Assembly: GCF_026625705.1 (NCBI RefSeq)
Contig: NZ_CP113059.1
Location: 1,984,001 to 2,048,000, forward strand
Reading direction: 5' to 3'
Length of the DNA: 64,000 nucleotides
Source: Pedobacter sp. SL55
GTDB taxonomy: Bacteria; Bacteroidota; Bacteroidia; Sphingobacteriales; Sphingobacteriaceae
Notes under the pieces: model-generated
Seen by the model: only the letters and a program-made list of their open reading frames with translations
What the model was told of the DNA's origin: nothing
Database searches by the model: none
Made by a program: the position numbers and the translations under genes
Part shown: piece by piece, positions 58,128 through 64,000 of the stretch
How the letters are laid out: each line of letters begins with the position of its first letter
Numbering within the stretch: the stretch's first letter is position 1

Positions 58128-58688
58128 ATGAAATTTCTGATTGTAGGTTTAGGAAACATTGGTGCCGAATACGTGGGCACTAGGCATAATATAGGTTTTG
58201 ATATTGCCGATGAGTTAGTTGGCAGCTTAGAAGGAAGTTTTGAGCACGGTAGGTTAGCTTATCATGCAGAAGTATCTCACAAGGGTAAAAAATTACATGT
58301 GATTAAGCCTACAACTTACATGAATTTGAGTGGCAAGGCGGTTAACTATTGGATGAAAGAACTGAAAATAGCACCAGAAAATGTGTTGGTTTTGGTAGAT
58401 GATTTGGCTTTGCCTTTAGGTAAGTTGAGAATGAAATTGCAAGGCAGTAGTGCTGGGCACAATGGTTTAAAAAGTATTGAAGAGGTATGTGGCGGACAAA
58501 ACTATGCTCGTTTACGCTTTGGTATTGGCGATGATTTTCCAAAAGGTAGACAGGCAGATTTTGTGCTAGGCCAGTTTGATAAGAACGAGAAAAAAGAACT
58601 GCCCGTACTGGTAAATAGGGCAGTAAGCATGATTAAGAGCTTTGCCACCATTGGTGCTGCTCAAACTATGACGTTGTTTAATAAGTAA
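58128..58688 (+). CDS. pth: Peptidyl-tRNA hydrolase
   Basis: 186 residues from the ATG at 58128. An in-frame start 26 codons earlier is rejected because only this ATG opens the canonical MKFLIVGLGNIGAEYVGTRHN. It carries the catalytic His in TRHNIGFDIADEL, the Asn motifs PTTYMNLSGKAVNYW and GHNGLKSI, the DDLALPLGKLR strand and RFGIGDDFPKGRQADFVLG. It recycles peptidyl-tRNA dropped by ribosomes in the cytoplasm. The length is normal. The promoter lies immediately upstream, so the message may be leaderless. Confidence 0.96.
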   Translation: MKFLIVGLGNIGAEYVGTRHNIGFDIADELVGSLEGSFEHGRLAYHAEVSHKGKKLHVIKPTTYMNLSGKAVNYWMKELKIAPENVLVLVDDLALPLGKLRMKLQGSSAGHNGLKSIEEVCGGQNYARLRFGIGDDFPKGRQADFVLGQFDKNEKKELPVLVNRAVSMIKSFATIGAAQTMTLFNK

Positions 58689-59134
58689 CCCCAATTAGTG
58701 GAAGAGTGTATTTTTATTTCCGTTTGGCTTTAGCCAACGGATTGGAAACTAGATGTTAAGGCTTTAGCCAAATTAAAGCAACTTTTGCTAAAGCTTATTT
58801 TAAACATCTAAGAAGAGGTTGTATCAAAAATGATGATATGAACTTGCTAGCGAAATAGTATTTTGAAAGTTGCCATGCCCAGTTCTCCTGAACGTAGTAA
58901 AGCAAAATTTATTTTAATTTAAACCGCTTTACGATTTCCGCCTACGCGGGAATGACGATAGTGCCCAATTTAATTCTTTAAAATGATGTTCTTTCTATTT
59001 TGATACAGCCTCCTATAAAAACCAACTCGAATATTAGGTTCCTAACACTCCCAACCTATTAATCCATACCATAAATTAGAGAGGATTGCAAATCGGAAAT
59101 AACAAAAAGCCTTATCTGCATCAATTAATTCAGG
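58689..59134. other. 446-base intergenic region rich in inverted repeats
   Basis: No gene. The region starts with a palindrome TTGGCTTTAGCCAA (58724-58737). An imperfect 61-base hairpin follows, bounded by TAGATGTT (58750-58757) and AACATCTA (58803-58810), whose arms again carry GCTTTAGC/GCTAAAGC. Then comes the 198-base MITE-like element listed separately. The last 120 bases are plain A/T-rich sequence before the convergent kinase gene. Confidence 0.5.
58815..59012. mobile_element. MITE-like element with 15-base terminal inverted repeats
   Basis: The ends GAGGTTGTATCAAAA (58815-58829) and TTTTGATACAGCCTC (58998-59012) are inverted copies with one mismatch. The 198-base span has no coding capacity and includes a second palindrome, ATTTCCGCCTACGCGGGAAT (58934-58953). 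Ends of the form GAGGYTGTATCAAAA look like insertion-sequence termini, so this is probably a non-autonomous element. No clear target duplication is visible. Confidence 0.5.
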
Positions 59135-60724
59135 CTATTTTTTAACTAACCTTGTAATTTTTTCGTGTAGCGCACCTATTTTAAATGGCTTTCCAATAAT
59201 ATTATCGGCACCTACACGTCTGGCGGTTTCTTGATCCGAATCTAACACACCTGCAGAAAATGAGATAATTGGAATGTTTTCTTTGCCAGGTATGTGTCCT
59301 TCTCTAATCTTCTGGATTGCCTCCAAACCATTCATAATAGGCATGTAAGTATCCATCAATATCAAATCGAAACTTTCTTTTGCCAAAGCTTCTAAAGCTG
59401 CTGCACCATTGGTAACCACCGTAGATTGCACTTTCCAATCGTTTAGTATTTTTACAATCAAGAAAACGTTGATAGAGTTATCTTCGGCAATTAAAATGCG
59501 TAAGCCTTCTAAGTTAGGAAGTGTTTCTGGTGCTTTAGAAATATTAATTTCTGTTTCTTTTTCTACGGTTTTGTACCATTTAGAGAAAGAGAACGTGCTT
59601 CCTTTACCCAGTTGGCTTTGTACATCTAGTTCGCCACCTTTTAATTCTGCCAGTTTTTTAACAATAGACAAGCCCAAGCCAGTACCGCCATAAACTCTGG
59701 TATGTACATTTTCTACCTGCTCAAAAGAATGGAAAATAGTTTTGATATGTTCTTCTGGAATGCCAATACCCGTATCAATTACAGAAAATCTAATTAACGT
59801 GGTGTTGGCTTTTTCTTCGAGCGCTTCTACTTTAAATATAACCTCGCCTTCGTTCGTGAATTTTACGGCATTGCTTAGCAAATTCATAAAAATTTGGTTT
59901 AAGCGTAACGAATCTGCCATAATAAACCGAGGTACATTTGGGTCTATAACCAGCTTTAAGAAAACGTGTTTTTCAATTGCTTTGATATTAAGTAGGTTGG
60001 CTGCTTGGGTTACCAGTTCTTTAATATCGGTTTCTGCAAAACTAATTTTATACTTGCCAGCTTCAATTTTAGAAAGGTCTAAAATATCGTTAATTACACC
60101 CAATAAAGAGTTTGATGATATTTCTAGTAAGCTTACAATTTCTTTTTGGCTCTCTGTTAGTTGCTCTTTTTGAAGAAGGTTTACCAAACCAATAATGCCA
60201 TTGATAGGCGTACGGATTTCATGGCTCATGTTAGCCATAAAGCTTTCTTTCGCTCTTTTTCCCTGTTCGGCCTCTTCTTTAGCTTTAATTAAATCTGCTT
60301 GTATTTTCTCTAGCTGTTGGTTTTTAGTTTTAATTTCAATTTGGGTTTTAACCAATTGTATAAAAGAATCTACTTTGGCAGAAGTAATATAAGGATCTAA
60401 AGGTTTGTACAAATAATCTACCGCACCAGCACTTAAACCTCTAATAGCATATTTAGCTTCTGTAGAAATTGCAGTTACAAAAATGATCAGTATATCTTGG
60501 GTGCGAACGTTGTTCTTCAGTATCTCTACTAATTCGAAACCATTCATTTCGGGCATTTGAACATCTACCAGAGCAATGGCAATGTCTTTTTCCCAACAAA
60601 TACGCAGTGCATCGTTAGGCGAAGTTGTGGTAATAATGTTGATGTCGTTGCGGTTTAGCAGTGCCTCTAAAGCAATAATGTTTTCCTGCTTATCATCAAC
60701 AATTAAAAGATTGATTTTGCTCAT
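59135..60724 (-). CDS. Receiver-histidine kinase-receiver hybrid signalling protein
   Basis: 529 residues, no membrane segment, cytoplasmic. Domain order: REC (residues ~5-120, phospho-acceptor Asp54 in ALVDVQMPEMNG), a coiled coil (~122-162), HisKA with His168 in FMANMSHEIRTPING, HATPase (~280-395, DTGIGIPEEHIKTIF and YGGTGLGLSIVKKL) and a C-terminal REC (~408-527, LIAEDNSIN, DLILMDTYMPIMNG). The leading REC lets another kinase set its activity. It lies downstream of CheR and a large hybrid kinase on the same strand with short gaps, so the three probably form one phosphorelay operon. The output is unknown. Confidence 0.93.
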   Translation of the reverse strand: MSKINLLIVDDKQENIIALEALLNRNDINIITTTSPNDALRICWEKDIAIALVDVQMPEMNGFELVEILKNNVRTQDILIIFVTAISTEAKYAIRGLSAGAVDYLYKPLDPYITSAKVDSFIQLVKTQIEIKTKNQQLEKIQADLIKAKEEAEQGKRAKESFMANMSHEIRTPINGIIGLVNLLQKEQLTESQKEIVSLLEISSNSLLGVINDILDLSKIEAGKYKISFAETDIKELVTQAANLLNIKAIEKHVFLKLVIDPNVPRFIMADSLRLNQIFMNLLSNAVKFTNEGEVIFKVEALEEKANTTLIRFSVIDTGIGIPEEHIKTIFHSFEQVENVHTRVYGGTGLGLSIVKKLAELKGGELDVQSQLGKGSTFSFSKWYKTVEKETEINISKAPETLPNLEGLRILIAEDNSINVFLIVKILNDWKVQSTVVTNGAAALEALAKESFDLILMDTYMPIMNGLEAIQKIREGHIPGKENIPIISFSAGVLDSDQETARRVGADNIIGKPFKIGALHEKITRLVKK

Positions 60725-60736
60725 TAGGTATGGGAA

Positions 60737-61559
60737 TTAGCTTACTTTTTGGTAAATGTTGTTCTTCTTATCTACTACTTTAAATTTTTTAGCAATCTGA
60801 TAATCTCTAATTGCTTCTTTGCCACCCAAACATAAAAAGCCAAAGTTAGCAAGGCTATTGTAAAAAAGGTTAATTACTGTACGCTGTAACTCTGGATTAA
60901 AATAAATCAGTACATTTCGGCAAGAAATTACCTGAAACTCATTAAATGGCCCATCGGATACTAGGTTGTGCATAGAGAACAGTACATTTTTTTTAAAGGT
61001 CTGGCAATAGAAGCGGCATCGTATTTTGCAGTGTAATAGTTTGCTAAAGACTTTCCTCCATCTATGGCGTGGTAGTTCTCTGAGTACTGTTTCATTTTTT
61101 GTAGGTCGTAAATGCCCTCTCTAGCGGTTTCTAATACTTTGTGGTTAATATCCGTTCCATAAAAGAAACTGCGATTATATAGCCCTAGTTCTTCAAACAA
61201 GATGGCAAAAGAGTAGAGTTCTTCTCCCGTAGAGCAACCTGCGTTCCAAACTTTAATATGCGGATAAGAATTTAAGTAAGGTATCACATTTTCTTTCAGT
61301 GATTTAAAAAATTTTGGATCTCTGAACATTTCTGTAACGTTTACGGTAATTTCGTTCAAAAAATCATGAAAAAAATCACTGTTGTTGGTTAAAGTAAGCT
61401 TCTCAGATCAAAAAAATCCATCCTTTTTAAGAGCATTACTCGGTCTAGTCTTCGTTTTAATGACGCTCTAGAGTAGCCTTCAAAATCAAATCCGTAGATA
61501 TTTCTTGTAATTACTACTATTTCTTCTACTTGCTCGTCTGTTATTAAATCTTTCGTCAT
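60737..61559 (-). pseudogene. CheR-type protein-glutamate methyltransferase, two one-base deletions
   Basis: Three frames together give a 274-residue CheR. The ATG at 61559 opens MTKDLITDEQVEEIVVITRN with the N-terminal helical domain (GYSRASLKRRLDRVMLL). A missing base near 61405 breaks DLRSKLTLTNNSDFF. The SAM-binding domain continues with NVTEMFRDPKFFKSL, VWNAGCSTGEELYSFAI and FYGTDINHKVLETA. A missing A in the run at 60987-60994 breaks LKKNVLFSMHNL, after which FQVISCRNVLIYFNPELQ follows. No chemotaxis genes are near. In this setting CheR-type enzymes are thought to modify sensor proteins of the relay. It is 10 bases after the large hybrid kinase gene. Confidence 0.88.
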
Positions 61560-61569
61560 AAATGCTTAA

Positions 61570-64000
61570 CTAAGCCACACTCTTAACATAGAATAAAAGC
61601 TTGTCTATATCTACAGGTTTAGAAATATAATCGCTAGCGCCTGCCTCCATACATTTCTCTCTATCCATTTTCATTGCTTTTGCGGTAAGAGCAATTACGG
61701 GCAGGTTAGCCCACTGCCTTTTGGCTCTAATTTGTCTCATGGCTTCATAGCCATCCATTTCGGGCATCATAATATCCATCAATACCAAATCAATCTCTTG
61801 GTGTGCCTCCAATTTTTCTAGCGCTTCTACACCGTTGTTGGCTATAATTACTTTGATGTCGTAATCTTGAAGGGCAGAAGATAGCGCAAAAATATTACGC
61901 ATGTCATCATCAGTAATTAAAATGGTTTTGTTTTGTAGTGCCTTTTCTATGGTTGGCGCATAGTTTTTTGGCTCTTTGTTAATTTTTACTGCCTGATCTT
62001 GTTTAGGGGCATTAGCCTGTAGCTTGTTCATGAATAAACTTACCTCGTCTAACAGCCTATCATTAGATTTGTTGCTCTTTAATACCATGGCTTGCGAGTA
62101 GCGCATAATGTGGGCCATTTTATCCTTATCAAGCTCCATGGCGGTATTAATAATTACCGGAACTTCTTTGGTTTCGGGGTTTGATTTAATTTCGTCCAAC
62201 AAATCGAAACCAGAAATGTCTGGAAGTTTCAAATCCAGAATGATACAGTCGAAAATGCTTTCCGTTAACATTTGCCTAGCCTCGGCACCAGTGTAAGCTT
62301 GCGAAACTTTGGCTCCTTTTTTAATTAGTTGCTCGGTAAGTTCGTTGCTTTGCAAGATTTGGTCTTCAATAACTAAAACGTTATGGAAATCGTAAGTATA
62401 CTGGTTAGAAAGCAACTCAAAAGCATGGTCTAATTTTTCTTTGTCTACAGGTTTTTTAAGGAAACCGATAGCGCCTTCTTTTTTGGCTTTACTCGCTTTT
62501 TCATCGCCGGCAGACATCATGTGAATTGGAATGTGCTGCGTAGCCGGATTGGCTTTAAGCTGTTTTAAGATGCTCCAGCCATCCATTACCGGCAACATCA
62601 CATCCAGTACAATGGCATCGGGCAGTTCGCTAATTGCCAGTTCTAAGCCATCGTCTCCGCTATGCGCTAAAATGGGCTCAAAACCTTTTTCTATGGCGTA
62701 GGCTTTTAATATTTCTGCAAAATTCTCGTCGTCTTCTACAATAAGCAGTCTGTTACCCTCGCCGCTTTTAACTGGCGTAGGCGTGTTTTCTGGGGTAGTA
62801 GCTTTTCTTTCTTGGTAGGTAACTACAGCTTCTTTTTCAATCTCTACGGCAGGCTTGCTGTCTTTTTTGCTGCCCAAACTTTGCGGAATAAACAACGTAA
62901 AAGTACTCCCTACGCCAACCTCGCTAGTTAGTTGGATTTCGCCGCCAAGTAAATTAGCTAATTCTCTGCTTATAGATAAACCTAAGCCAGTACCACCATA
63001 TTTGCGACTGGTAGAACCGTCTTCTTGCTGAAAAGCTTCGAAAATAACCTGTAGCTTGTCTTTTGGTATGCCAATTCCGGTATCCGTAACCGAAAAATAA
63101 ATTGGGTCTAGTTCATCATCAATTAAAGATTTGTTCTGCTTAATTTGATCTTTTCTGGCCAAGCCAGCTTCAATGGTAATTGTTCCTTTTGCTTTAGTAA
63201 ATTTAAAAGCATTGGATAATAGGTTTTTGATGATCTGCTCTAAGCGAGTTTGGTCTGTGGCAATGGTTTCTGGTAGGTTGTTTGCCAAGTTAAATTCAAA
63301 ATTAATCTCTTTTTGATTGGCAACTTCGCTAAATAGTGCCTTGGTATGGCTTTGTATGGTGCTTAGTCTTACTTGCTCTATTACCAAATCTATGTTGCCA
63401 GATTCTATTTTAGAAAGGTCTAAGATATCGTTAATTAAAGCCAACAAATCTGAGCCTGCATTGTGAATTACGCCAGCATATTTAATTTGCTCTTCTGATA
63501 AATTGGCTTGTTTGTTTTCTTTTAAAATTCTGGCCAATATCAAGATACTGTTTAAAGGCGTACGCAACTCGTGGCTCATATTGGCCAAAAATTCAGATTT
63601 ATACTTGCTACTTAACTCTAGTTCTTCGGCCTTTAAGCCAATGGCTTCTTTGGCTTGGTTAATAGAGATATTTTTCTCTTCTAGCAGCTGTGCTTTTTCT
63701 TCCAGTTCAGAATTGGCCTGCTGTAGTTCTTCCTGTTGTACCCGCAGTTCTTCTTCAGATGCCTGTAGTTCTTCTGTTTTGTGCATCAGGTCTTCGTTAG
63801 TTACCCTCAGCTCTTCTTGCTGGCTGGTCAATTCTTCTGCTTGCTGCTGGGTTTTTTCTAGCAAAGCCTGTAGCTTAACTTTGGCAACCATGCTATTTGT
63901 GGCCACCCCAACATCATGTGCTACTACAGCCAAGAAATCTAAATGAACAGCTGTAGGTGCCGAAAGAAGTCCCATTTCTAAAACAGCAATGGTTTCGTCC
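61570..64000 (-). CDS. Hybrid sensor histidine kinase with three receiver domains, 5' end missing
   Basis: Partial: the frame is open to the right edge, and residues before MGLLSAP (DETIAVLE) continue a GAF-like sensor domain. A long coiled coil rich in Glu and Gln follows (about 70 residues of QQEELR-type repeats), then HisKA with FLANMSHELRTPLNSILIL, HATPase (DTGIGIPKDKLQVIFEAFQQ, YGGTGLGLSISREL) and three REC domains. Their acceptor sites are AIVLDVMLPVMDG, CIILDLKLPDISG and LVLMDIMMPEMDG. The protein ends VDIDKLLFYVKSVA. It heads the CheR/hybrid kinase operon. More sensor or HAMP repeats probably lie outside the window. Confidence 0.92.
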   Translation of the reverse strand, partial: DETIAVLEMGLLSAPTAVHLDFLAVVAHDVGVATNSMVAKVKLQALLEKTQQQAEELTSQQEELRVTNEDLMHKTEELQASEEELRVQQEELQQANSELEEKAQLLEEKNISINQAKEAIGLKAEELELSSKYKSEFLANMSHELRTPLNSILILARILKENKQANLSEEQIKYAGVIHNAGSDLLALINDILDLSKIESGNIDLVIEQVRLSTIQSHTKALFSEVANQKEINFEFNLANNLPETIATDQTRLEQIIKNLLSNAFKFTKAKGTITIEAGLARKDQIKQNKSLIDDELDPIYFSVTDTGIGIPKDKLQVIFEAFQQEDGSTSRKYGGTGLGLSISRELANLLGGEIQLTSEVGVGSTFTLFIPQSLGSKKDSKPAVEIEKEAVVTYQERKATTPENTPTPVKSGEGNRLLIVEDDENFAEILKAYAIEKGFEPILAHSGDDGLELAISELPDAIVLDVMLPVMDGWSILKQLKANPATQHIPIHMMSAGDEKASKAKKEGAIGFLKKPVDKEKLDHAFELLSNQYTYDFHNVLVIEDQILQSNELTEQLIKKGAKVSQAYTGAEARQMLTESIFDCIILDLKLPDISGFDLLDEIKSNPETKEVPVIINTAMELDKDKMAHIMRYSQAMVLKSNKSNDRLLDEVSLFMNKLQANAPKQDQAVKINKEPKNYAPTIEKALQNKTILITDDDMRNIFALSSALQDYDIKVIIANNGVEALEKLEAHQEIDLVLMDIMMPEMDGYEAMRQIRAKRQWANLPVIALTAKAMKMDREKCMEAGASDYISKPVDIDKLLFYVKSVA

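Noticed and set aside
63503..63946. Long Ser/Cys-rich plus-strand frame opposite the hybrid kinase coiled coil
   Set aside because: It is the antisense shadow of the Glu/Gln-rich coiled coil; composition is an artefact of that repeat.
1..64000. CRISPR arrays, prophage, toxin-antitoxin or defence islands
   Set aside because: No regularly spaced repeats, phage structural genes, nuclease/toxin pairs or known defence families were seen on reading both strands.

Overview
The window looks like a chromosome segment of a Bacteroidetes bacterium of the Sphingobacteriaceae type (Pedobacter-like). The grounds are three SusC-type receptors, two SusD-type lipoproteins, an ECF sigma/FecR pair, promoters of the TTTG / TAnnTTTG kind, a CTC-type ribosomal protein L25, T9SS-like C-terminal sequences and a low G+C content. 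The genus is inferred from family composition, not from a marker gene.

Layout. 1-4312: 5' part of a SusC receptor, a divergent AraC regulator and a CE2-type SGNH acetyl esterase, which looks like the edge of a hemicellulose locus. 4313-9475: two MFS transporters, an odd surface protein with an embedded membrane segment, and a DUF2200 protein. 9558-20006 (minus strand): ECF sigma, FecR, SusC with STN domain, SusD, DUF1735/F5-8 lipoprotein and two tandem TlpA-like thioredoxin proteins of equal length. 20399-23667: a DUF1800/DUF1501 pair. 23823-45269: a complete starch/maltodextrin utilisation locus. It has a LacI regulator, two perfect operator palindromes, susC, susD, two small secreted proteins, a SusE/F-like starch-binding lipoprotein, GH31, GH13, beta-phosphoglucomutase, GH65 maltose phosphorylase, GH13 lipoprotein, SLC45-like MFS permease and GH13 with an N-terminal E-set domain. 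45360-50993: a Cys-rich small protein with a TonB receptor, an ENPP-type phosphodiesterase and an S10 carboxypeptidase. 51257-58688: housekeeping genes (accA, a DUF2723 membrane protein, tRNA-Gln, prs, rplY, pth). 58689-59134: repeats, including a 198-bp MITE-like element. 59135-64000 (minus): a signalling cassette of hybrid kinase, CheR and REC-kinase-REC protein.

How the starch locus would work: lipoprotein amylases and the SusE/F protein bind and cut starch at the surface, SusC/SusD import the oligosaccharides, and GH13 and GH31 enzymes trim them in the periplasm. The MFS permease takes maltose into the cytoplasm. There GH65 phosphorolysis gives glucose plus beta-glucose-1-phosphate, and beta-phosphoglucomutase makes glucose-6-phosphate.

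The most important caution: about a dozen genes are broken by single indels, mostly in homopolymers, and one by an in-frame TAG. One of them is accA, which is normally essential. Restoring one base (two in FecR and CheR) gives each gene a normal length and intact motifs, so I read most of these as sequencing errors rather than gene decay. I saw no CRISPR array, prophage, intact insertion sequence or obvious defence system. The best candidates for something new are the LacI operator pair, the membrane/lipobox insertion in the protein at 6404-7282, and the MITE-like element.
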